A stretch of DNA of 64,000 bases, taken from Ambrosia x helenae (Eukaryota; Streptophyta; Magnoliopsida; Asterales; Asteraceae). The stretch covers positions 142,030,444 to 142,094,443 of the forward strand of contig CM061228.1 in assembly GCA_030844895.1 (NCBI GenBank). Direction: 5' to 3'. Below the pieces are notes generated by a model. It was not told the origin of the DNA and did no database searches. It saw only the letters and a list, made by a program, of their open reading frames with translations. This document shows, piece by piece, positions 22,408-33,177 of this stretch. How positions within the stretch are numbered: position 1 is the stretch's first letter; each line of letters starts with the position of its first letter. A program made the position numbers and the translations under genes.

Positions 22408-22979
22408 ATGTTACGCTCAACCTCAACCTTACGTTAAGTTTTTTTTTTTTTTTTTTTATAAATGTAATGGTATTTTTTAGTGTAAATTTTTTTTTACTGT
22501 AACTTTTTTTTATTGCAATGTATTTCTTTTTTTATTTAATGTTATGTTTTAAAAAAAATGTTTGGTTAAATATTTATGTTTAATATTATTTATTTGGTAA
22601 AAAAAAATACCCGCTCACCTTGGCCCACAACAGGATCAAGCTACCAGCCCGCGATCACAAGCCATTGTCACATGGACGCATACATAACACAATATAATTC
22701 AATCAAGTGGTTACTGACCTCTAGCCACAACATATAGTCTTACATGACGGAGCTCCTTAAAGAAGAAGATGGATCGGAAGGCATATAAAAAATTTCGCAC
22801 AAAATAAACGGGGAAGTTAAATGACGTTAGGAGCAAGTTAAAATATTAAACGTGAGAGAGCAATTATGTTAAAGATGGATTAAACATGTTAAATGGTACA
22901 AACTTCAAGGGCAAAAATTGCAATTTACCCTTAAAAAAAAAAAGAAAAGTAATATAAAAGTAACGTTAGAATTTATTTA
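22408..22979. other. AT-rich spacer
   Basis: Long T and A tracts at 22438-22600 are followed by about 22610-22680, which weakly mirrors sequence near 21770-21800 in inverted order. No gene recognised. Confidence 0.4.
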
Positions 22980-23937
22980 GGGAAAATGGCCAAAATAGCC
23001 CGTTGACCGGGCGTTTTGCACAAATAGCCCTCTCCACCCTCTTTGGAGAGAGGGGTCACGGTTCCCAAAGAGCCTGAACCGTCTCCCGAGAGGCTTCCCA
23101 TTTTCAGCCAACAGAGGACCGCCACGTGTCGTTGTTGATCCCGAGACAGACCTGAGACGTGAGACAGACCTGAGACGTCTCTGGTGACGTCAGAGACGCC
23201 TCCGGTGACGTCAGAGACGCCTCCGGTGCCTCCGGTGACGTCTTAGAGACGCCTCCGGTGACCGTCTTAGAGACGCCTCCGGTGACGTCTCCGAAGACGT
23301 CTCCGGTGAAGACAAAGAACAAGAAAAAAACACAGAGGATAATGAAACTTCGTCGGAGAAGACAAAGAACTCACCGGAGAAGACGACCGGAGAAGACGAA
23401 GAACTCACCGGTGCTTTCCATCATCCATTCAAAACGTAAAACGAATTCCCTTTGCACTCTTAACCAACCCAACCCAACCCCCTATCTATATTATTATTAT
23501 TCTTTTTAAATATTATTATGAGTTGCTGTTCTTCAACAAACATATAGCTGTTCAAAGACTCAACCACAACACACCCAGATCTTTTCATTCAGATAATAAT
23601 GTTTCAATCTTTATGGTTCAAGATTCTGTTTTGTTATTTAAACATTTGGAGAAGACAACCATAGTGTATAGAGACGGTTGGAAAAAAAGTTGGGAAAGGA
23701 CGCATGTGAGGAGACGGTTCAAAGAGAGAGAGAGGAAAGAGAAATGGAGAGAGAGAGAGTGAGGAGAGAGGAAAGAGAAAGAGAGTGATGAGGTGTTGGT
23801 TTTTTATTGGTCCATACGGGAGACCTCTCGGGAGACGGTTCAGGCTCTTTGGGAACCGTGACCCCTCTCTCCAAAGAGGGTGGAGAGGGCTATTTGTGCA
23901 AAACGCCCGGTCAACGGGCCATTTTCGTCATTTTCCC
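22980..23937. mobile_element. Mutator-like element (MULE) inserted just upstream of ASPM
   Basis: About 120-bp TIRs (GGGAAAATGGCCAAAATAGC at the left) are nearly identical apart from a few differences near the outer ends. They are flanked by a perfect 9-bp TSD atttattta (22971-22979 and 23938-23946). The interior has degenerate tandem repeats built on GAGACGCCTCCGGTGACGTC (23150-23310), with TGACGTCA at 23185-23192 and 23206-23213, and a GAGAGA-rich tract at 23725-23788. No transposase was found. The near-identical arms and perfect TSD argue for a recent insertion. The right end is 133 bp from the ASPM start codon. Confidence 0.93.
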
Positions 23938-23956
23938 ATTTATTTATTACATACAA

Positions 23957-23961
23957 CCGTT
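23957..23961 (-). promoter_or_regulatory. AACGG core (MSA-like) in the ASPM leader/promoter
   Basis: CCGTT on the plus strand reads AACGG on the minus strand, within CAAACGGTTG. AACGG is the core of the plant G2/M-specific activator element. One core is weak evidence; the flanks fit the full consensus imperfectly. Confidence 0.2.
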
Positions 23962-24070
23962 TGAAATTCAAATAAAATTCAAATCGTTTACCTCCTCCTC
24001 AACTGTCCGTCCGACAGAAATTGAAAGAAAAAACGAGCGGAACCCTAGATCCGATCCGACCTCTGAAAGA

Positions 24071-27000
24071 ATGGAATCAAAGCGTCAAAAACAGCAACAA
24101 ATTCCATCGTCTCCCTTACCAAATCCATCTTCATCTTCATCTTCATTACTCCTCCGAGACATTTCCAATTTCAAAACCCCCAAACCCCACCGCCCTTCTC
24201 TTTCTTTCAAATTTGACTCTCCTTGCCCCCAATTCTTCACCGCCTCTAAACAAACTCCTCAATCCACCGTTCGCCGCCGCCCTAGGTTTTCCCTTGCTGC
24301 TCAGAAGCTTAAAGCCGTTGAACTAGAGCAGTCCAAATCAGCCAGGAAGACCCAAACCAACAAAGACAAGTCACTCAAGTCCTTGGCCAAGTCTCTTACT
24401 GTCTGGCTCAATTTCTTGTTTCAAAACCCCAGGTTTATTAATTATTCCATTTCTACTATTTATTTATTTATTTATTTCACTTAATTATTGATCTCACATT
24501 CTTTGTTAATCAAACCTTTAGGTCTTGTGGAGTTGACGTGTCAAGATTTACCCGTGAAGATTCGTCTGATGCTTCGTCCAAGTCGGATGGGGTCTTTCTT
24601 GGTGCAAAGAGGGAAAGTGTGTCTCAAGGTGGAGTGGATGTTGAGCGAGAGTGGCGTGGCCCCAAGCGTAGGAAGGATATCTTATGGGTTCACAAGGGTA
24701 AAACCGGGAACAAATTCTCTACTTCCATGTATTCCCGTTTGCAGGTTTCGCTTGGGGATGTTTGTAGTTTGGATGACTTGAAAGAACGAATGGCCGTTTA
24801 CTTGAACCAAACTAGTTGCCATGAGATTCTTGATGTCATGGCTCATGTTACAAAGGTTTCTTTTCTGTTTTATTTGTCGGCTTATGTTAGTTATAGATGT
24901 AAGACCATAGTCATAATAATCTTTCTAGTTATTTAAAATTTCAGAATATTGATGAAGGAAGACTAAAAATGAAGGCCCACTGTCCGATAGTCACTGATGT
25001 TGGAATGAAGGAGAATGCCTTGAAGATCCTAATGAGTTATAACCCTGTTTGGTTAAGGATTGGGCTTTACATCATATTTGGTGGTGAATCTTTGTTACCT
25101 AATCCAAACATAGACACAAATTCAGAGCAAGAGATTTCTTTTCTGAAAACCGTTTCTGAAAAATTGTTTTTCTCGCATTCTGGACTAGCAAAAGCCTACA
25201 TTTATAACAAACTGGTTGATGGTTTGTACAGACCGGGGTATTATGAAAAGTTAGGGAATGTTATTTTGAAGAGAATTTTATTGCTAGTACTCATACTTGA
25301 TCGAGCTAAATCGCAGAGCAGTTTTGCCAATTTGTTATGGTATAGATGGGCTTGATGGTGGGTCCCCTTTATTGTTCACAGCTCAAGCTACTATCAACTC
25401 AAGTTCTGAAGTGATTTCCGGTAAATAGAAGAATTTCTATCTTTGTTTTGCTATTTCAGCAATCTTTAATGTTCACAACTCAGTAGTTGTATTTTTGTCT
25501 AGATTTTTTTATCACCGGAGGTGATGCATGGTGTCGGTAATCTTCTTACACAACTCATGATTATGGGGTACAAGGTTTCTTACCACCAAGTATGTTGCAA
25601 GTTCTTTAATTTGGGAGTTTATACCAATTTATACATATACCCGTATTGAGGTTATATACAATTATTGTTACATCTTGCAGAATCCTCTTGTCAAGTATGT
25701 GTTTAAAGTGACTGATCTTTTTAATGATTTACAAGATGGAGTTCTCCTCTGTAGAGTCATTCAACTCTTACGACATGACCCTTCTATTCTTAAGGTTGGC
25801 TTATTAAACTGAAGCTTCTAAAAGATTTTGGTTCCAATTAAGCTACGTAACATAGGCACTTTAAGCGTATTTGTGTTCTTTTTCGGACAGAAAGTGGTTG
25901 TTCCATCGGATGATCGAAAGAAAAATTTGGTGAACTGTGAGATTTCCCTAAATTATCTGAAGCAGATTGGAGTTCCATTAATTGACGAAGATGGAACCGA
26001 GATTATAACAGAAGATATTGTTAATGGGGATAAGGAGCTCATAATTTCATTGCTATGGAATATGTTTGTTCATCTACAGGTTTGGTCAACATCTTATACT
26101 TTAATCCAAATGCTACTCATGTTAAATTGCTGGTTTATAAAATTAGCAAAAATTTATGATCGTTCCTTCTAATTAATCTGACTTTTGTGCTTTACCTGCA
26201 GTTGCCACTTTTGATCAACAATGAGCTTATATCTGATGAAATCACTAAAATCCGTGGACCTGAAGTGGTATGCATTCTTCACATACAAGTAACATGATTG
26301 TCAGTTTGCTAATGATCATCTAACTTTTATAAACTGTCATACTTGAGGTATACCTTTTTTTTTTTTTTTTTTTGGAAATTACCACAAAAAAATGATATGT
26401 TTTAACAACGAGCTACTGTGGACAGACTGTAAAATATGTCTCTGCAAACTTGCATATTTTTTCATTCTGGCAAGAGCCATGGTTAGAACTTAGTAAGGTC
26501 AAGATCTCAATTATGTATGCGTGTAACTTAATCTGAAAGTATTCCTTCTTCAGTGAAAGCCTGATTCAAATCATATGGTACATGATTTATTATATAGAGT
26601 TAATATATTAAAGCTATAACTCCTCTCTGGATCTTAACAGAAGCTTCCAAATACCTCAAGTCATTTGGAGATGCTTCTTGAGTGGATTAAGGTAATTTGA
26701 TTTCCAATTACTATCCATGAATGAAATCGTTGTATCGTGTGAAATTGCATCATGCAATGATGCTTACTGCTCTTCATTTATGCAGGCAATTTGTGATAAT
26801 TATGATTTGAAGGTTGAGAGTTTCACTTCCTTGGTTGATGGTAAAGCCATGTGGTGCTTGCTTGACTATTATTTTAAAAAAGAACATTGTGATGCTAGTT
26901 CTAACATGGTATGTACCCTTAGCATGTTATAGTTGTTTCATTTGTTTTCATGATCATGTTGTTCATTGTTGTGTGTTTTTGAGCTTTAAGGGTCCAAAAG

Positions 27001-30000
27001 AAACAAATGGAATGTCGATCATGTCAGCTTCAGAGTATGTTGATGCAGTGCATAACTTCTTGTTGTCTCAAAAGTTGACAACACTGTTGGGTAATTTCCC
27101 AGAGGTATGCTATTGCTCTATAACCTTATTTAATTGTTTACTTTTCAATTGGACGAGCACAGCCAAATACTATCTTCTGCATCATGTTTCATTAAACTGG
27201 TTTATAGCTGTCCTGATTACGTTCTCAATGTTTAGGTGTTGCAAGTTAGTGATATACTTGAATATAAAGGAGCCTGCAGTGACCGGGGAGTGATCATATT
27301 GTTGGTTTTCCTCTCATCCCAACTAGTTATCAAAAGAAACTTGGTAATGAACCATTGACCAAACTACCCTTTTGAAGGCTAACTTGAAATACATTTTATC
27401 AAGTGGGCTTAAACATGAAAGTATATTATTCTTATGTATTGCAGCGACAGATTAGTTTTCATAAACTTTTGGGTCATAATCAAAATCCAGAGATAATATG
27501 TACCAGGCGAGATCAACTCATTGAATGTCATGAAAATGAAGTAGAAACTAGTCAGAATGATAATGAAGGTTTTCACTGCTTTATCTCTTCTCAAAGTTGG
27601 GTGCATTGTGTTTTCCGAATTACTCAAGAATGTTTTTTAATTTTATTATTATTATCCTTTCATGTAGACAATGGGAGAAATTTTAAGGCAATCATGGCTT
27701 GGTGGAAAGAAATGGCTCAGCACAACAGCAAAGCTACTGCGAATCCAGTTTACACAACATTAAATAGCTTTCCTGGCAAACAATCAAGTGATAAGCAAGG
27801 TTTTAGTCTAAACTTTCTATATCTAGTAACCTTAATGATATTTCTCATTGGTTGCCTAATAACGTTAATATAAGTTTATAACCCTTGTTTAGTGTTAAGC
27901 ATTTGTTACATGTTTCTTTTCTTAATATGCACATACATGTAAAAGAATAAGAAGCAAAGATGCAATACTATGATTTTAACATATTGCTTCAGTTGGAACT
28001 TATTAACCTTTTGAATTATGAAATAAAGACCATTTTGCAAAGTTGCAAGTTGCAACTTGCAAGAATGATGGTTTGAAAAGTTAATCAATACCTTTAATTA
28101 GCTAAGGCACGTATGGGAATGCATACTGAGATTATTTATGTGATTGGATTATTTTCATCTTTTAGTCCTTAAATATTCAGAGCAGATTGTTTTTTTCTAT
28201 GACTGATGTAAATTTTCGTGTGGTTTCAGAAAATGCGGCAACAATCATACAATCTCATTTCAGGCGATTGGTTAAATACCGAAACTACACACGAATTAAG
28301 AATGCAGTTTCTTCTCTTCAAGCTGTTATCCGTGTTTGGGTAATGGTGAAGAATACATCAGTTGCTACAAAATTCAATACGATCAAGATTCGAGAACAAT
28401 CATACGGTATTAAGCTAATTCTCTTCATATCCAGCTAACTCATGTTTTGTTAATGTTAATTTCTTATATTTCCAATCCAATTCTTCATTTTGATTTTCTA
28501 CAGATGGAACAAAAGTGTCAAGAAGTTTTTCTAGATATTTGATTGACAGGCATGCTTTCATTAAGGTTAAACGTTCTGTAGTAATCATTCAACGTGCCAT
28601 ACGGCATTGGATTGTCCAAAAGCATCAAACTGATGCTGCAATTATGATTCAAAAGTGCATTCGTGGGCATGCAGCAAGGTCTGCATATGTTCAACAATCA
28701 ACTGCGACCATAATTCAAGCTTGTTATCGTAGTTGGATATTAAGGAAAAGTTTCTTGAATCAGAAGCAAGCAGCAACAAAAATCCAAAGTCATTATCGCG
28801 GGCGAATATCAAGGAAGTGTTTCTTGAATAAGAAGCAAGCCGCAACAAAAATACAAAATTATTATCGTGGACTGGTAATTAGGAAGAATTTCTCAAATCA
28901 GAAGCAAGCAGCAACAAAAATCCAAAGTCATTATCGTGGACATATATCAAGGAAGTGTTTCTTGAATAAGAAGCAAGCAGCAACCATAATACAAACTTAT
29001 TATTGTGGATTGGTGATTAGGAAGAATTTTATAAATCAGAAGCAAGCAACGACAAAGATTCAGAGTTATTATCGAGGATTTCTATCGAGGAAGAGTTACT
29101 CGAGTCAGAAGCAAGCAGCAACAAAAATTCAAAGTTATTATCGTGGATGGTTGTCAAGAAAGAGTTTCTTGAAACAGAAGCAATCAGTTATGAAACTACA
29201 AAGGTTATATCTGTCAATAAAATGTTCGAGGAACTTCAGGCAGTCCAAACGTGAAATCACGGCAGCGATTACTATTCAGTCGCATACGAGAAGATGGATT
29301 GCTCGTCGAGTAGCATGCAGATGTAAATGCTCCATTGTGTTGATCCAAGTAAGATTTTTGATATATGCATTGTAGTGCTCTAGAATAACTGCAAGCATTC
29401 AAGAGTTCTTTTTCTCTTAGGTTCATGCACACATGTGGTAAAAATAATACTTGTCACTAACTTGAGCACATTTTAAAAAGTGTATAAAATAGTATACACT
29501 TACAAATGTGTAGATTTTGCTCATTTTTCCATGCATATACTTCATACAAGTTTGTTAAAAATATGTAGAAACAATTAATTTGTTGTGTTATGCTATTCTT
29601 CCAGTCTTTCTTCTTCATTATGAATTTGATGATTTTTTTTAAATCAGAGATTTTGGCGTGGTTGGTTGATGAGAAGGGAGTTTTTGTTGCAAAAGGAAGC
29701 TGCAACGAGGATTCAAAGTGCTTTACGGTGTTTAAAATGCTTCAACAATTTTAAATGTCATAAAAATGCTGCTATTGCAATCCAGAGATTCGTCAAGGGG
29801 TGGATTATCAGAAAGAGGCTTTTAGGTACATCTTATTTGTTGTGAGCGTCAAACTTTTCGTTTTATTGTTTTGCGAAAAGTGGAGATGGGACCCCCACTA
29901 AATGCAGAAAGGAAGAACTTATTTTCAGTGTTTCTTGCATGTTTTTACCTAAGATGGGGATTGATATCACACAATCCACTATAAGAATAAAAACATGTAA

Positions 30001-31605
30001 ATCTTGAAGTTTCGAAGAATTCTAATTATGGAATTTGGGCAGGACAGTTGAGCCAAAATGGCAAAGCCTAAATTTATACATTAACTGGCTACTTTTGTTT
30101 TTTGTTACTCATAACATCGCTTGTTCTTACTGTTAGATATATCATATATGTTTATTTTGATGCTACTGAGATTGACACATTGGATTGTATAGAGAGTGCT
30201 GCAACCACAAAAGATTGCTTTAGTGGCCATGAAATTAAGTTGTACAAGTGTTCCGCGTTGAAGTTGCAGAGGTGGTGGCGGGGTATATTACTAACCCAAT
30301 CCCAAGAACGATCAAGATCAGCGGTTTTGATTCAGTCAAATGTTAGAGGATGGATCGCTAGGAAAAAAGCAGCCCAGAGCAAACATCGTATTGCAGTGAT
30401 CCAAGTGAGTAAAGTAACTTTTGTTCTTTAAGTTCATGATGTGCCAGAAGAAATGCATAAAAGAAGTGCAATAAATCTCTTTTTTACAGTCATATTGGAA
30501 AGGGTATGTTGAGAGAAAGAATTCAAGAGGAAAGGTAGCTGATATACGGTTAAGGGTGCAAAAAGCTGCTGCAAATGTGGATGATGGCATGAGAATTATA
30601 AACAGGCTTATTGCAGCACTTTCTGATCTGAAAAACATGAAGAGTGTTAGTGGCATCCTTCATACTTGTGCAACTCTTGGTAAAGCCAATTTATATATTG
30701 TGGTCATTGAGAATTTTTATTTTTGGGATATGTAAACTACATTTATTGTTTTATACAGATATGGCTACAAAACACTCTCAAAAATGTTGTGAGAAGCTTG
30801 TGGCCGCAGGGGCCATTGATACACTACTTGGATTAATTCGTTCAATTAGTCGAAGCATTGTTGATCAAGAGGTTTTAAGACACACACTGTCTATTTTTAG
30901 AAACCTCACACGTTATCCCCATTTGACTGAAGCGCTCATTGACACGAGTGGATCGTGTCAAATAATTCTGTGGGAATTCATACGGTTTGTAAAGATGTTC
31001 TTTGACAACTCTTTTTTGTTCATTTGGCACAATTCTTGTTATGTTATTCTCTAATTATCTTACTATTGGGGGTGCAGAAACAAAGAAGACGCATACTTTG
31101 TTGCAGCTGATGTTTTAAAAAATATATGCTCAAACAAAAAAGGAGTTGAGGGATTACGTGTTTTAAAGGCTTTAGTGAAGAGATTGCATAATCTTGTTGA
31201 AGATCTTAAAAGGAAAGCATGCAATGAGAAGAGGTATGAATAAGTAATATCATGTTTATTTATTTCTTAAGCTAAAAACCAGCATTTTTCCACTTTGATG
31301 GATATCTTTGACAAGCTTGAATACAAGGCCTTCTAAAGAAGAAAATATTTAGAGTTTTATATATCCAAAAATGTTGTATATTTTTCTTATTGAAAATCTT
31401 CTTGTGCCAACTTGGCTACATTGTGAACAATAGACCACCATATTTTGAGTATTCATCAATGAGCTAATTTATTTTAACATAAAATTTCACATTCATGGAA
31501 ACATTTTGTTTATGCAGGAATCAACGAACCCCAGCAACGAAGGAACCGATGGACCGAAGACTAAAAGAAGCCATTCAAATCTTGAAACTGATAACCAATG
31601 GTTAA
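24071..31605 (+). CDS. ASPM: Plant ASPM-like protein (calponin-homology + IQ repeats), with two apparent frameshifts
   Basis: Twenty-one exons: 24071-24432, 24522-24855, 24945-25420, 25503-25589, 25681-25794, 25891-26079, 26202-26267, 26641-26691, 26786-26908, 26991-27104, 27236-27343, 27445-27568, 27668-27799, 28230-28406, 28504-29348, 29648-29825, 30193-30404, 30490-30679, 30759-30984, 31078-31233, 31518-31605. The product would be about 1,450 aa: a basic, Ser-rich N-terminus; CH domains around residues 420-660 (LFNDLQDGVLLCRVIQLL; SLLWNMFVHLQLPLLI; FTSLVDGKAMWCLLDYYF); many IQ motifs around 760-1250 (AATKIQSHYRGRISRK type); and an ARM-like C-terminus. The family binds calmodulin and acts at the spindle. 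All splice sites are GT-AG and in phase except that exons 3 and 4 each carry one extra T in a homopolymer (25322-25325; 25504-25510), which would truncate the protein at about 25355. This is either an early pseudogene or sequence error. Confidence 0.88.
28741..29170 (+). repeat. Higher-order tandem IQ-motif repeat in ASPM exon 15
   Basis: Units of 69 bp (23 aa; KQAATKIQSHYRG / SRKCFLN) repeat six to seven times. Within them a 138-bp double unit, SHYRG..SRKCFLNKK followed by YYRGLVIRKNF.NQ, appears twice with high nucleotide similarity, suggesting recent unequal exchange. Confidence 0.85.
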
Positions 31606-31702
31606 GATGGATTCCAGCTCGGAAGCATTTGTTGTGTTTTTAAGAAGTCTTGTTTTCTCGCAAGAAATCTAGTGTGACTGACTGACTATATGAACAATTA
31701 AG

Positions 31703-31838
31703 TAATTGATGTTAATCAAGTGATTGAGGAGGCTCTAGTGCTTTCTGGATTAATGTGTAGATTGGAGAAGTAATTGATGTTAATCAAGTGATTGAGGAGG
31801 CTCTAGTGCTTTCTGGATTAATGTGTAGATTGGAGAAG
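31703..31838. repeat. Perfect 68-bp tandem duplication downstream of ASPM
   Basis: Two head-to-tail copies (31703-31770 and 31771-31838) starting TAATTGATGTTAATCAAGTG show no differences. They start about 100 bp past the ASPM stop, probably in its 3' UTR. Confidence 0.95.
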
Positions 31839-33177
31839 TGATACACTGATTTTAAAGTTACAAAACAACGCCTATAATTCTGAAACTTACTAACCTTGAA
31901 ATTAGCAATTAGCAAATTTCAATATAAGAAGATATCCTCAACATTTACAAGCACCCCTAGCAAAACCTTCTACCAGAAAATGGTTCTTTTCATTTCTCAA
32001 ACGAAGCAATTGACTGTAAATTCTCCTGAATCGTCTTTCAACCAAAATAAAAAATAAAGGACATAATGGATGCAAACAGAAGACAAAGGAAAAAGGACAA
32101 TAATCTGTGTAATTCTTTCTTATTTAAATCTTCATCACAAGCTACATAATAGGTTGTTAGTGGGCCATTGGGCCTTTTAAGCAAGTCATAATAAAAAGGC
32201 AATCTGTATAGGTGACTTATTTTAAGTTATACAAAATCATATTTAGGTCATAGCAAGTCATTTGGAGTTAATGACTTGTGTATGATGATTGGTACACTAA
32301 TAGGTTGTCACCGGGCCTTATGAGCAGCCACATCTCAACTAAAATTCCAATAAAGTTCAAGCGTGAGAATGATTAATCCGCCAGGTTGATGGAAACCCAT
32401 GCCAGGGCCGGTTATGAGATATCGTTTCTGTTTTTTAAAAGGTAGAAAAAACAGTTTTAGCCTTTTCATCAGCCTATATGATAAGCATTGTGAGAAATTG
32501 CCTTTAGTTGATAACGTGTGGCATTAGAAACCGCCCATCTTTGGCTTTTCACATTACCTCCTTCTTATGCGTGTCCTCTTCTTCAGTAATTGCAAAGACG
32601 TGATGAGGTCCAAACCTACACTCCCAAGGAATGATGAGCATGTAGACGTTGACCAAAGGCACCAACTTGTGGACTCGGATCAATAGGACAAACCCGTTGA
32701 CTCAGACCATAAGGAGCCACCCGTGGACTTCGACCAAAGGGAGCAACCCGTGGACTTGAATTAAATTAAATCTTCTCAAATTGGTGGAACCAAATAGAAA
32801 CACATGATGCTCATGTGTATGCTGTGTTTTTTGCTTCATGATCTTTAATTTTTGTTTTGAAAACTGATCATCATTTGTAATTTTGTGCCAAGTGCTCTGT
32901 ATTACATGCTGTTTGTTCTTAATTACGCAAGTTAATTTGTTTTGGGGTACAACATGAGATATATAACATTTCTTTTACAAAACTGGAGCACAATAATGGC
33001 ATGCAGTTTTATTAAATATGTATGGTTCTATTTAGAATATTATATCACTCATCTCTCCAAATGTTTCATATTTATTGGGAACAACATTATCCAAGAAATA
33101 CAAACTAATGAATTATTATTATATTAAAATATTGAATGATTATATCAGAACCAAGTGATAAATCCGCTTACCAACAT
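31839..33177. other. Intergenic spacer between convergent ASPM and MATE genes
   Basis: No complete gene. At about 32608-32762 a degenerate 30-33-bp repeat translates on the plus strand as a VDSDHKEPPVDFDQREQPVD-like repeat with one stop, perhaps a relic of a coding repeat. The MATE 3' UTR should lie just left of 33178. Confidence 0.45.

Noticed and set aside
23104..23509. Ser/Thr/Glu-rich and Lys/Thr-rich repeat frames; also considered a CRISPR-like array
   Set aside because: The units are degenerate, have no uniform spacers, and lie inside a MULE of a plant genome.
23807..24070. Upstream in-frame extension of ASPM starting in the MULE right arm
   Set aside because: It would be translated transposon TIR; the ATG at 24071 begins the family-like N-terminus.
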